DNA from: Treponema sp.
GTDB taxonomy: Bacteria; Spirochaetota; Spirochaetia; Treponematales; Treponemataceae
NCBI GenBank assembly: GCA_024693045.1
Contig: JAILLQ010000037.1
Coordinates: 1-64,000, forward strand
Length of the DNA stretch: 64,000 nt
Reading direction: 5' to 3'
Below the pieces are notes generated by a model. The model had not been told where the DNA came from, ran no database searches, and saw nothing but the letters and a program-made list of their open reading frames with translations. The position numbers and the translations under genes are program-made. Shown here piece after piece: positions 7,712-17,477 of the stretch (position 1 is the first letter of the stretch; every line of letters begins with the position of its first letter).

Positions 7712-8515
7712 ATGACTTTGATTATTTATACAATGATTTCTGCTGTTGTAATTGGCTTTCTTCTAGGCGTTTTACTGGGATTTTTTAAAAAGATTTTTGC
7801 TGTAAAAGTAGATCCTAAAGTTCAGGAAGTTAGAGATGCTTTAAGTGGTGCTAACTGTGGTGGTTGTGGGTATGCAGGTTGTGATGCCTTTGCCGAAGCG
7901 GTAGTAAAAGGTGAAGCTCCTGTATCAGGATGTGTTGCTGGTGGAGCCGCATGTGCAGCTAAAGTTGCCGCTATAATGGGTGTAAGTGCAGGTGGCTCAG
8001 AAAAAAAAGTTGCTTTTCTAGCGTGTCATGGTACCAAAGAATGTGCTTCTTCAAAGGGTGTATATGAAGGGGTTAGAACTTGCGCTGCTGCACAGCTTAC
8101 AATGAATGGAACCAAAAACTGTGCCTTTGGTTGTATAGGTTTTGGAGATTGTGCAGCTGCCTGTCCTTTTGGAGCCATTACCATGGGCGAAGATGGTCTT
8201 CCTTCTGTTGATAGAGAAAAGTGTGTTGGATGTGGAAAGTGTGTAAAATCTTGTCCTAAGCATCTATTTGTTTTGATTAATGCAAATACAAAAGGGGCTA
8301 TCGCACGCTGTTCTAACCGTAGTGATAACAAACCTCAGATTAAAAAAGATTGTGCTGAAGGCTGCTTTAAATGCGGTATATGTGCAAAAAAGTGTCCAAA
8401 AGGATGTATCGATATTTCAAGTGGAATACCACAGATAGATTATTCTCAGTGTATAAGCTGCGGACTTTGTGTGAAGAGTTGTCCAGATCATGTATTGATT
8501 ATGTTGGGTAAATAA
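7712..8515 (+). CDS. rnfB: Rnf complex ferredoxin-type subunit B
   Basis: RnfB is the multi-cluster subunit that accepts electrons from ferredoxin. The 267-residue protein has an N-terminal membrane helix, a Fe4S4-type domain (CGGCGYAGCDAFAE with a later Cys), and then several ferredoxin motifs, CVGCGKCVKSCP, CFKCGICAKKCP and CISCGLCVKSCP, preceded by a CIGFGDCAAACP cluster. A GAGGAAAG site lies just upstream of the ATG. It closes the six-gene operon. No terminator directly follows; the hairpin at 8640-8682 could end read-through transcripts. Confidence 0.95.
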   Translation: MTLIIYTMISAVVIGFLLGVLLGFFKKIFAVKVDPKVQEVRDALSGANCGGCGYAGCDAFAEAVVKGEAPVSGCVAGGAACAAKVAAIMGVSAGGSEKKVAFLACHGTKECASSKGVYEGVRTCAAAQLTMNGTKNCAFGCIGFGDCAAACPFGAITMGEDGLPSVDREKCVGCGKCVKSCPKHLFVLINANTKGAIARCSNRSDNKPQIKKDCAEGCFKCGICAKKCPKGCIDISSGIPQIDYSQCISCGLCVKSCPDHVLIMLGK

Positions 8516-8553
8516 AAAAAAATGAATTATTGATAAATTTTATCAAAAAAGAC

Positions 8554-8581
8554 TTGACTATTTCTTAATCTGTGATATATT
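8554..8581 (+). promoter_or_regulatory. Promoter of the structured leader
   Basis: TTGACT (8554-8559) and TATATT (8576-8581) are 16 bases apart. Initiation near 8588 would give a roughly 100-base leader before the methyltransferase gene. Confidence 0.6.
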
Positions 8582-8586
8582 AAAGT

Positions 8587-8688
8587 CAGCTTGTAAATAA
8601 GCTGATAAACTCTCTCCGATGTCCGTGAAAATCGGACGGCTAGGGCTCTGGATAACGTTGTTGTTCGGGGCCCTAGTTTTTTATAATT
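8587..8688 (+). promoter_or_regulatory. Structured 5' leader, possible attenuator or riboswitch
   Basis: Three hairpins follow the promoter: CAGCTT/AAGCTG (8587-8604), GTCCG/CGGAC (8621-8637; an alternative CCGAT/ATCGG pairing at 8616-8635 competes with it), and the terminator-like CTAGGGCTCT/GGGGCCCTAG (8640-8676) followed by six T. The methyltransferase ATG is only 6 bases past the T run, so the terminator must be bypassed to express the gene. That is the layout of an attenuator. The sequence does not match any riboswitch consensus I can recall, so the ligand, if any, is unknown. Confidence 0.45.
8640..8682 (+). terminator. Intrinsic terminator in the leader
   Basis: A ten-pair stem with three G-T wobbles closes an apical region of 17 bases and is followed by TTTTTT. 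It may end rnf read-through, attenuate the downstream gene, or both. Confidence 0.7.
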
Positions 8689-9297
8689 ATGACTCAGTTA
8701 ATTGATATAAAAAAAAGTGCCAGAAAGTATGCTGTTCCCATTTTAAAAGACAGTGGACTTATTTTTATTTGTGAATATATAAAAAAACACAATGTAAAAA
8801 GAATATTGGAAATAGGAACCGCAGTCGGCTATTCTGCAATCAATTTTGCCCTTTTGGATGAAGATATTTCCGTTTCTTCAATTGAAAACGATATAGAAAG
8901 ATATCATGAAGCCGTAAAAAATATCAATGATATGGAATTATCAGACAGAATTACACTTTATTTAGGTGACGCCCTGAATTTCAATATAGATGACAAATTC
9001 GATTTAATTTTTATAGATGCTGCAAAGGCACAGTATATTAAGTTTTTTGAACGCTATAAGAATAATCTGACTGAAAACGGTGCGATAATTGCAGATAACA
9101 TATATTTTCACGGGATGGTTCAGGATCTGTCTTTGACTCATAATTACAGTACAAAAAAATTGGTCAAAAAGATTAGAAAATTCATAGATTTTTTAAAAGC
9201 AAATAAAGAGTTCACTACCGTTTTTTACGACGATGGAGACGGTATTTCTGTTTCTAAAAGGTCATCTTCTACAAATATAGATAATTCATTAGAATAG
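8689..9297 (+). CDS. SAM-dependent O-methyltransferase, possibly TrmR-like
   Basis: The 202-residue protein is a class I methyltransferase of the O-methyltransferase family 3 (catechol/caffeoyl-CoA type). Visible are the SAM-binding motif ILEIGTAVGYSAI at residues 39-51, an acidic ribose-binding position in SSIENDIERY, the metal/substrate segment LIFIDAAKAQY and AIIADNIYFHG. Bacterial members of this size include TrmR, which methylates 5-hydroxyuridine in tRNA, so that is a reasonable guess, but the substrate cannot be read from the sequence. The ATG lacks a Shine-Dalgarno sequence and sits just behind the leader terminator. Confidence 0.75.
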   Translation: MTQLIDIKKSARKYAVPILKDSGLIFICEYIKKHNVKRILEIGTAVGYSAINFALLDEDISVSSIENDIERYHEAVKNINDMELSDRITLYLGDALNFNIDDKFDLIFIDAAKAQYIKFFERYKNNLTENGAIIADNIYFHGMVQDLSLTHNYSTKKLVKKIRKFIDFLKANKEFTTVFYDDGDGISVSKRSSSTNIDNSLE

Positions 9298-9301
9298 AAA
9301 A

Positions 9302-9562
9302 ATGACTTTTAAAGATTTGGCTGTTATAAAAAAATGTTTATATGAGAAACTTTCCTCCTTTGAAGGCAGTGTTAGCCAAAAGCAGGAAATTGATAACGCA
9401 TATCTTTCAATTGTCGATTTTTTATCTAAGGCTAAGGTTCAGATTTCTTCGGCAGATCTTAATTTTAATGAAATTGAAAATCTTGATGTCAGTCTTTCTT
9501 TTAATCTGGAAGCTGCAATAATAGAAAAAATGAATAAAGATAATCTTACCTTAGATTTTTAA
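9302..9562 (+). CDS. Small protein of unknown function
   Basis: An 86-residue protein that starts 4 bases after the methyltransferase stop and so is probably in the same transcript. It is predicted mostly helical, with no cysteines beyond one near the N-terminus, no signal peptide and no membrane segment. I do not recognise the family. Convergent with the zinc-ribbon gene, with two bases between stops. Confidence 0.55.
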   Translation: MTFKDLAVIKKCLYEKLSSFEGSVSQKQEIDNAYLSIVDFLSKAKVQISSADLNFNEIENLDVSLSFNLEAAIIEKMNKDNLTLDF

Positions 9563-9564
9563 TG

Positions 9565-9936
9565 TTATTTTATACAGCTGTAAATTCCAAATACAACAAT
9601 GCACAAAAGAGAAAATGTAAAAGCATAAATCCATACAGGTAAGGATTCGCTGTGTTTTACGGCTTTTTGATTACTATAAGCTTTTGCGTTTGAAAACATC
9701 ATATTCAAGGCCTTAGCTCTGTCTGTTGTTGTAAAGGCAGTTTGCTTTTTTTTGCCCATTGCATACCCACATTGGGGACAACCTTCTTTAAATTCCTTAG
9801 AGGTTCCTGTATATCCACAGGAAGGGCAGCGGACACTTATAAAAAACTTACCACATTTTGTACAGAGTTTTGCATTTTCAGGAACTTCAGAACCGCAATT
9901 CTGACAAAAAAATTTAGCTTTTGTATTTTTAGCCAT
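9565..9936 (-). CDS. Double zinc-ribbon protein with C-terminal membrane anchor
   Basis: This 123-residue protein carries four CxxC pairs (Cys11/14, 25/28, 37/40 and 53/56), spaced as two zinc ribbons, then a polar linker and a single hydrophobic C-terminal segment (about 99-119). It is probably anchored in the membrane with the zinc ribbons in the cytoplasm. AGGAGC precedes the ATG. Its start overlaps the end of the pseudo-receiver gene by 8 bases. The function is unknown; zinc-ribbon/TM proteins of this sort are common but poorly characterised. Confidence 0.7.
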   Translation of the reverse strand: MAKNTKAKFFCQNCGSEVPENAKLCTKCGKFFISVRCPSCGYTGTSKEFKEGCPQCGYAMGKKKQTAFTTTDRAKALNMMFSNAKAYSNQKAVKHSESLPVWIYAFTFSLLCIVVFGIYSCIK

Positions 9937-10762
9937 ATAGCTCCTGAATTTTTGCTAAGAGAGAATGTTTTCTTTTTCCAGCTGCCGTATTTTCGAAGAC
10001 ATAATCAACAGTCGGAATAGAAGTTTCTTCAAGACTTTCAACAGAAGGTGTAAAATCAGGAATCAACATGTCTACACTTGGAATCACTGATGATTCTGCA
10101 AGAATGTTATCTACATTTGGCAGGGAAGTTGAAACAAAGTTTTCACTTTTACTTTTTTCTTCAGTAACAAGCTCTTCAACTTCATTTTCGACAGTAATGT
10201 CTTGTGTTTTATCTTCCTTCATTTCTTTATGAATATCTTCGAACATTAAAAGGTTATCAACAGAAGGAATGTTTATTGAATCTGCTTTGCAGTTTAAAAT
10301 GTCAGATACAGAAGGAATCGGGCAGTCTACTAAATTAGAATCAGCTTTTGTATTTTGAGAAAGCTTTCTTTCTTCCTTTACGCTGACTTCTTCTTGCGCC
10401 TTAGAAGTCCTTTCTTCTTTTAACAGTTCTTCCAGATGATTGCTAACAAAATTTGTGAAAACTCCTTTTATTCCAAGAGCTTTTTCTTTATTTAATTCTT
10501 CTTCAGAAATGTCATCATTTCGATAAAGGATAAATTCCGGGCATTTTTTCAAAATTCCAGATTTGCAGTATTGTACAAGCGTTTTCCAGTGGCGGGGATA
10601 TTCTGCTGCACTGATTATAACCAAATCAGGGCTGATTTCTTCAATGTTATCCAAAGCTTTTAATAGCCAACGGTAGTATATTGCATCAATATTTGCTTTT
10701 TCCAGAGATTTTTTAATTTTTTCAACTACGCTGTCATTATCCGCAATAACTAGTGTTTTCAT
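9929..10762 (-). CDS. Pseudo-receiver protein with repeated IPSVD motifs
   Basis: Residues 1-115 look like a CheY-type receiver fold: TLVIADND with two acidic residues after strand 1, and PDLVIISAAEYP at strand 3, but the phosphoacceptor Asp expected after that strand is missing. The rest is acidic and low-complexity and contains six copies of a short motif close to I-P-S-V-D-x-L-L (IPSVSDIL, IPSVDNLL, LPNVDNIL, IPSVDMLI, TPSVESLE, IPTVDYVF). Such repeats suggest a multivalent docking tail. The gene begins in a TAATG overlap with the preceding exported-protein gene. Function unknown. Confidence 0.65.
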   Translation of the reverse strand: MKTLVIADNDSVVEKIKKSLEKANIDAIYYRWLLKALDNIEEISPDLVIISAAEYPRHWKTLVQYCKSGILKKCPEFILYRNDDISEEELNKEKALGIKGVFTNFVSNHLEELLKEERTSKAQEEVSVKEERKLSQNTKADSNLVDCPIPSVSDILNCKADSINIPSVDNLLMFEDIHKEMKEDKTQDITVENEVEELVTEEKSKSENFVSTSLPNVDNILAESSVIPSVDMLIPDFTPSVESLEETSIPTVDYVFENTAAGKRKHSLLAKIQELYG

Positions 10763-11739
10763 TACTCAGTCCCCAAATTTGTAACGCTATAGTCATAAAT
10801 CTGCCAGATTCCTTCTCTCTGACGAACTTTATATACATAACTCTTTTTTTCATGGTAATTAGGATATTTAAACCACTCTGTTACTGTAACAGTTCCTTCT
10901 GTCTTTGTATAAACAGTCTTTTCGATTTCAAATTTTTCAGGAACAGCTACAACATCATTGTCAATTTTTTCTTCCATAAGGTCTGCTTTGTAGTTTTTAA
11001 GCATTCTATTTCTTTCTTCCGCTGATACGGTGATGTATTTTCTTTTTTGAGATGAATTTCTTAAAAGCAGAGCTTCTACATCAAGATAAAGGAAATATTG
11101 ATCCCATAGAGATTTCTGTCTTGCGATAATTGTTTGTTCAACTACTTTATCAGGACTTATTTCTTCTGGTTTTAAAAGTTCTGTGGTTTTATTTTTTACA
11201 GGAAGTATATTTGAAGCGGCTGCTGTTGGGGAAGGTTTTACTTCCAGTGTCAGACGGTTTGAACTCTTTGAGATATATTTTGATTTATAAAGTTCTGGGT
11301 AGAAGGTCAATTCAACGTAGTAAACGCTTGGATCTTTTATATCTATGTAGTCTTTAAGGTTTTCTACAAATGAATATTCTTCACCTGTTTCAAGGCTTAT
11401 TTCACGGAAATAAACAGTCTGGTTTGTTGTTCTTTTACTTATTATAGTTTTTGTTGCTTCAAGCTGAGTATTTTTTACTGTAAAGACATTAAAATCGCAG
11501 CTGAACATTCTGTCATCTGCAAGCTTAAATCGCAAAGTTTTTGGAGAGTTATTTCTGATTGAAATATGTACATAAACAGGATTTGTGTCTGGATTTCCAG
11601 GGTAGTACATTGTTTTGTCAAAATAACGAATAGAAAGACTCATTTCGTCAAATGCAGAAGGATTAACTTTATTCTGCCCAAAAGCAATCTGTCCAAAAAG
11701 CATTAAAAAAGCTATAATCATCAGTGATGTGCGTTTCAA
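10762..11739 (-). CDS. Exported protein of unknown function, TTG start
   Basis: The likely start is TTG at 11739-11737, because GGAGAAA lies 7-10 bases upstream and the first residues form a clear signal peptide (hydrophobic core about 6-18, cleavage after FGQ or nearby). The 325-residue protein is rich in predicted beta strands in its first half (a possible immunoglobulin-like or BsuPI-like fold) and ends in a segment rich in aromatic residues resembling the DUF4440/SnoaL-like pattern WFKYPNYHEKKSYVYKVRQREGIWQIYDY. I do not recognise a named family. First gene of a three-gene minus-strand operon. Confidence 0.65.
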   Translation of the reverse strand: MKRTSLMIIAFLMLFGQIAFGQNKVNPSAFDEMSLSIRYFDKTMYYPGNPDTNPVYVHISIRNNSPKTLRFKLADDRMFSCDFNVFTVKNTQLEATKTIISKRTTNQTVYFREISLETGEEYSFVENLKDYIDIKDPSVYYVELTFYPELYKSKYISKSSNRLTLEVKPSPTAAASNILPVKNKTTELLKPEEISPDKVVEQTIIARQKSLWDQYFLYLDVEALLLRNSSQKRKYITVSAEERNRMLKNYKADLMEEKIDNDVVAVPEKFEIEKTVYTKTEGTVTVTEWFKYPNYHEKKSYVYKVRQREGIWQIYDYSVTNLGTE

Positions 11740-11832
11740 TTTATTTCTCCTTCTGATATATTTTGAACTCGTGGTGAGACGGGATTTTTATATTTTTTTC
11801 CCTATATCTTTTTATAATATCGGCATTTTTTT

Positions 11833-14800
11833 ATGAATACATTATTACCAAATTTCATTCAGCAAAAACTTCATTCCTGGCAGACATTTCGGGATGCTGC
11901 TAATTTTATTGCATCTGAAAACTGCAAGGGAATTACAGATCTCTTTGGAATCAAGGGGTCTTTATCCAGTTTTTTTATTGCAGAATACTTTGAAGCAAAC
12001 AAAGCTTTCTGGCTGAATTACTTAAAATATAGCAGAGCAGGCTATTCTTCTCAAGCAATTAAACTTTCCCAAGGAAAAGAATTTACTTCAGGTGCTCAAA
12101 AATTACTTATCGTTGTACCAGGGGATAGAGAAGCTGAAACCTTGAGGGGGGATCTAGAAACAAATTTTAGTCAGGCAATGGTAAATGTCATTCCTTCCTG
12201 GGGAACATTACCTTATCGACCTGTAAATATAGGTAACAGGCTGTTCGGAAAAAGAGCAGGGGCACTATCAAAGCTTCTTATTCAAAATCAAGATCTTGCA
12301 GAAAGCTTTAAACTGAAACCCCAGATATTTATTGTTCCTGAAAGAGTTTGCGAAACGCCTCTTCCCGATCCAGAATATCTGGCTGCTTTTATTTTTTCTT
12401 TAAAAAAAGGCGACTCTCTTGATACTTTAAAAATAGCAGAAAAATTAGCAAAGATTGGTTATACAAGAGTTCCTAAAGTAGGGCTTCCGGGAGAATTTAG
12501 TTTAAGAGGTGAAGTTTTAGATATTTTTCTTCCGGCTGAAGAAAATGCCCATCGAATTCTCTTTGATTTTGACACCATTGAAGAAATTAAATCTTTTGAA
12601 ACCGAAACTCAGACTACTATAAAAAAATTGGACTCAATTCTTGTTTACCCAATGAAGGAAGTAATCTGGAATGAAGAATTAATAACAAAACTTGAAGAAA
12701 AACTGAAAGATCCAGATGGAAGTAATCCTCTCAGACTGCCATTTTCAGAAGAAGCTCAAAAAATTAGGAAAAACCTTATCTCTGGCTTAAAAAGTTTTTC
12801 TGAGTTTGAAGGAGAAGAACTTTTCTATCCTTTGCTTTGGGACAAGTCTTTTTCGATTTTTGATTATATAGACTCTAATACAAAAGTTTTTTTCATGGAT
12901 TACGATAGAATCGAAAATTCCAGTGACAACAGTGAAAGGGAAATTACAGGAATGTTCAGAAAAGTCCGTTTGGAATACCCTGTGCTTCCTCCTGAAGAAG
13001 TATATTTTAAATTTGATTTTGTAAAAAATGCATGTAAAAATTGCGTTCGCTTTAGAAGTCTTATGGCAGCAGAAGATGAAAATGCTGTCCAGGAAGATAA
13101 TAAAGAAAATCCTGATAAACTTAACATTATTCAAATTCCTTCTGAACCGGCTCAAAGTTTTTTTGGAAATATAAATTTTTTGAAGGAACAACTGAAGAAT
13201 CTCTTTGACGAAGGTTGGAAAGTATTTATTTTTGCAGATAACGATAATCAGTCTTTTAGAATTAAAGAAATTTTAAAAGATTTTCCTGATTTGCAGATTC
13301 TTGGTCAGGCAATTTCAGAAGGATTTTCTATACCAGATTTAAAGCTTAGAGTAATTCAGGAAAATGAAATTTTTGGAAGAAGAAAATATGTACCTAAATC
13401 TCTTCATAAGGCAAAAAGCCAGGTAATCGACACTTTTGTAGAATTAAATCCAGGTGATTATGTTGTACATGTAAATTACGGTATCGGTCTTTTTAAGGGA
13501 ATCGAACGCGTAAAAACTATGGGAAATGAAAGGGATTACATAAAACTTGAATACGCTGATGAGGAATATGTATTTGTTCCAATTGAACAGGTAAATCTTG
13601 TTCAGCGGTATATCGGAAATGAAGGGGAAAAGCCTTCACTTGACCGCTTGGGAAGCAAAGCCTGGGAAAACCGTAAGAATAAAGTAAAAAAAGCAGTAGA
13701 AGATCTGGCAGAAAAATTGATAACCCTTTATTCAAGGCGAAAAGCTGCAAGAGGCTTTCCTTTTCCAAAAGATACAGAGTGGCAGACAACTTTTGAAGCT
13801 GCCTTTCCATATGAAGATACTCCAGATCAGATCAGTGTGACTAAAGAAATCAAGGAAGATATGGAAAAAGCCGTTCCTATGGACCGATTGGTCTGCGGAG
13901 ATGTAGGTTATGGAAAAACTGAAATTGCTATGCGGGCAGCTTTTAAAGCTGTAATGGGAGGAAAACAAGTTGCTTTTCTAGCACCAACCACAATTCTTGC
14001 TGAACAGCATTACGAATCTTGTATTGAACGCTTTAGAAATTTCCCTGTAAAAATCGCCCATATGAGTCGTTTTGTCAGTATTTCAGAACAGAAAAAAATT
14101 CTTGCTTCTTTAAAGGAAGGTCAGATTGATATTCTGATTGGTACTCACAGAATAATACAGAAGGATGTCGTTTTTAAGAATTTAGGTCTGATGATTATCG
14201 ACGAAGAACAAAGATTCGGTGTAAAGGATAAAGAAAAACTAAAGGCTTTAAAAAATAATATTGACTGTCTTGCAATGTCGGCAACTCCTATTCCTAGGAC
14301 TTTGCACATGAGCCTTTTGAAAATCCGCGATATGAGTCTTTTAACAACTCCACCTCAGATTCGAAAACCAATTGAAACGATAATTGATGAATATAGCGAT
14401 GATAAAGTATGCGCTGCTATCCGCAAAGAAGTAGAAAGAGGTGGACAGGTCTTTTTCCTTCATAACCGCGTTGAATCCCTAAATGAAATAAGGTTGAAAC
14501 TCGAAAGGCTTATGCCAGAGATGATGATTGACGTTGCTCACGGGCAGATGACCAGCGACGAATTAGATGATATTTTCCGACGTTTTAAAATGGGTGGATT
14601 CCATGTACTTGTTGCTACGACAATTATTGAAAATGGAATTGATATACCAAATGTTAACACAATAATTATCGACCGCGCTGATATGTACGGTATAAGCCAG
14701 CTTTATCAGTTGAGGGGGCGTGTAGGGCGGAGTGACAGAAAAGCTTATGCCTATATGCTTTACCCTGGAAATAAATCTTTAAGTGAAATTGCAATGAAAA

Positions 14801-15441
14801 GACTTCAGGTTATCAGTGATTTTACAGAGTTAGGAAGTGGATTTAAAATTGCAATGAAAGACATGGAAATCAGAGGTGCTGGAAATCTATTGGGAAGAGA
14901 TCAGTCTGGTTCAGTTTACTCAGTAGGTTTTGACATGTACATGAGACTTTTAAATGACGCGGTAAATCATCTTGTTTCCCAGGAAGATTACAAAAGTCAG
15001 ACAGAAACTCTCATGGAACTTGAGTACACAGGCTTTATTCCAGAATCCTATGTTCAAAATCCTCAGACTAAAATGGAAATTTACAAAAAAATTGCTGCTG
15101 TTGAAAATCATGAAGAACTTGACGGGGTTGTTCTTGAACTTCTTGACCGTTTTGGCCCTATTCCGGATGAAGTATCCAGTCTTCTTTCTCTGGCGGAAAT
15201 AAGAATTCTCTGTAAAAAACTTAATATTTCTTCAATAAAAGAAAGAAAGGGACTTGTAGCCGTTGAATTTGCTAGGGTAAGTGACATTTCTATAGACAAG
15301 GTTTTGAGATTAATTGCAGAGGCAGCCGGTAATGTAAAACTTGATGCGACTAAGCCGAATATGATTTTATTAAATGTTGGTAAAATCGGACTAAGAGAAA
15401 AAAGTGAATTTATCCGTGAAAATCTGGAAAAGATTTCCTAA
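11833..15441 (+). CDS. mfd: Transcription-repair coupling factor
   Basis: Mfd removes RNA polymerase stalled at DNA lesions and recruits UvrA. The 1202-residue protein has the UvrB-like N-terminal region, the RNA-polymerase-interaction domain near residue 540 (GDYVVHVNYGIGLFKGIE), a RecG-like SF2 motor with Walker A CGDVGYGKTE at about 687-696, DEEQRFGV near 791 and QLRGRVGRSDR near 959, and the C-terminal TRCF domain. No Shine-Dalgarno sequence precedes ATG 11833; TATAAT at 11813-11818 is 14 bases upstream, but no convincing -35 accompanies it. Divergent from the exported-protein operon. Confidence 0.97.
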   Translation: MNTLLPNFIQQKLHSWQTFRDAANFIASENCKGITDLFGIKGSLSSFFIAEYFEANKAFWLNYLKYSRAGYSSQAIKLSQGKEFTSGAQKLLIVVPGDREAETLRGDLETNFSQAMVNVIPSWGTLPYRPVNIGNRLFGKRAGALSKLLIQNQDLAESFKLKPQIFIVPERVCETPLPDPEYLAAFIFSLKKGDSLDTLKIAEKLAKIGYTRVPKVGLPGEFSLRGEVLDIFLPAEENAHRILFDFDTIEEIKSFETETQTTIKKLDSILVYPMKEVIWNEELITKLEEKLKDPDGSNPLRLPFSEEAQKIRKNLISGLKSFSEFEGEELFYPLLWDKSFSIFDYIDSNTKVFFMDYDRIENSSDNSEREITGMFRKVRLEYPVLPPEEVYFKFDFVKNACKNCVRFRSLMAAEDENAVQEDNKENPDKLNIIQIPSEPAQSFFGNINFLKEQLKNLFDEGWKVFIFADNDNQSFRIKEILKDFPDLQILGQAISEGFSIPDLKLRVIQENEIFGRRKYVPKSLHKAKSQVIDTFVELNPGDYVVHVNYGIGLFKGIERVKTMGNERDYIKLEYADEEYVFVPIEQVNLVQRYIGNEGEKPSLDRLGSKAWENRKNKVKKAVEDLAEKLITLYSRRKAARGFPFPKDTEWQTTFEAAFPYEDTPDQISVTKEIKEDMEKAVPMDRLVCGDVGYGKTEIAMRAAFKAVMGGKQVAFLAPTTILAEQHYESCIERFRNFPVKIAHMSRFVSISEQKKILASLKEGQIDILIGTHRIIQKDVVFKNLGLMIIDEEQRFGVKDKEKLKALKNNIDCLAMSATPIPRTLHMSLLKIRDMSLLTTPPQIRKPIETIIDEYSDDKVCAAIRKEVERGGQVFFLHNRVESLNEIRLKLERLMPEMMIDVAHGQMTSDELDDIFRRFKMGGFHVLVATTIIENGIDIPNVNTIIIDRADMYGISQLYQLRGRVGRSDRKAYAYMLYPGNKSLSEIAMKRLQVISDFTELGSGFKIAMKDMEIRGAGNLLGRDQSGSVYSVGFDMYMRLLNDAVNHLVSQEDYKSQTETLMELEYTGFIPESYVQNPQTKMEIYKKIAAVENHEELDGVVLELLDRFGPIPDEVSSLLSLAEIRILCKKLNISSIKERKGLVAVEFARVSDISIDKVLRLIAEAAGNVKLDATKPNMILLNVGKIGLREKSEFIRENLEKIS

Positions 15442-15471
15442 AATACTAAATGATTGACCTTGTATAATTAA

Positions 15472-16857
<1,386 letters not shown>

Positions 16858-16874
16858 TTTATAACTAGATGATG

Positions 16875-16910
16875 AAAAAGCTCTGGATTTTTCCAGAGCT
16901 TTTTTTTTAT
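16875..16910 (+). terminator. Intrinsic terminator of eno
   Basis: AAAAAGCTCTGGA pairs perfectly with TCCAGAGCTTTTT across a TTTT loop, followed by a T run. The hairpin starts 18 bases after the eno stop. Confidence 0.92.
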
Positions 16911-16963
16911 TTTATAAGTCAGTGCTTGCAAAGAACTTTTAAATTATGAATTTGAAAAATAAT

Positions 16964-17203
16964 TCAGTTTTCTTTTTTCGTAAGTGGTAGACCGGTATGG
17001 TTATCAATAAAATCAATCTGAAGCCTACAGTCAAGAACTGATGCAATATGTTCCAGGTCAGAAATTTTCATGTCGTTTCTTTTATATTTATTTCCCAGGT
17101 TTTGTCTTGTAATTCCCAATCGCCCCGCGAGTTCTGAACTGTTTAATTCCCTGATAGAAAGGCACTTTTTTATAAACTTGGTTAAATCAATTTTTTCAAA
17201 CAT
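16964..17203 (-). CDS. Small XRE-like helix-turn-helix regulator
   Basis: A 79-residue protein with a helix-turn-helix of the Cro/C1 type: LNSSELAGRLGITRQNLGNKYKR followed by KISDLEHIASVLDC. ATG 17203 is preferred over a TTG at 17239, because that TTG is itself the -35 hexamer TTGACA of a good promoter. The -10 (17215-17210) lies 6 bases before the ATG, so the mRNA is predicted to be leaderless. A single-domain regulator next to a tRNA gene is typical of accessory DNA, but no phage or integrase gene is present. Targets unknown. Confidence 0.75.
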   Translation of the reverse strand: MFEKIDLTKFIKKCLSIRELNSSELAGRLGITRQNLGNKYKRNDMKISDLEHIASVLDCRLQIDFIDNHTGLPLTKKEN

Positions 17204-17209
17204 GTTCTC

Positions 17210-17239
17210 AACATACACTAATAAGTGAACTTTTGTCAA
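17210..17239 (-). promoter_or_regulatory. Promoter of the HTH regulator, predicted leaderless
   Basis: On the minus strand, TTGACA (17239-17234) and TATGTT (17215-17210) are 18 bases apart, and the gap from the -10 to the ATG at 17203 is exactly 6 bases (GAGAAC). Initiation at or next to the A of the ATG is expected. Confidence 0.7.
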
Positions 17240-17477
17240 AGAGTAAATCGAAACAGGTAAAAATCAATTATATAAAGTTTAATCGACTCTCATGAAGAAA
17301 AGATAGCACAGCCAGTACTCAGGGAATGTATACCCCTTCCCCAGAAACAGCCAGTTCATCACCCTACAAGCAAGTCAAAATAGATGTATCCTAAATTCAA
17401 AAAAAAAGTCTAATTACCGCTAAAAAAAATCAATAAAATAAAAACTGATTCGATAGAACTATAATGATAATAGTTAT
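17240..17477. other. Intergenic stretch without a recognised gene
   Basis: About 240 bases between the HTH regulator and tRNA-Leu. Bases 17305-17390 are less AT-rich than the flanks and contain a 26-codon minus-strand frame (start MNWLFLGKGYTFPEYW) with no convincing ribosome site. I see no repeat, RNA fold or known gene here; it may be a decayed gene remnant. Confidence 0.4.

Noticed and set aside
8540-8690. Known riboswitch class (guanidine, fluoride, SAM, preQ1)
   Set aside because: CTAGGG recalls part of the guanidine-I consensus, but its other conserved blocks are absent and the rest fits none of the classes I know, so only an unnamed structured leader is claimed.
9302-9562. XseB (exonuclease VII small subunit)
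   Set aside because: The size is similar, but the characteristic XseB helical pattern with its Leu/Glu motif is not present.
12787-13191. 134-codon minus-strand frame inside mfd
   Set aside because: It lies opposite conserved mfd coding sequence, is rich in Phe/Ile/Lys as expected for an antisense shadow, and has no ribosome site.
17310-17395. Small minus-strand gene (26 codons)
   Set aside because: No Shine-Dalgarno sequence, no promoter and no recognisable motif; reported only as an odd intergenic island.
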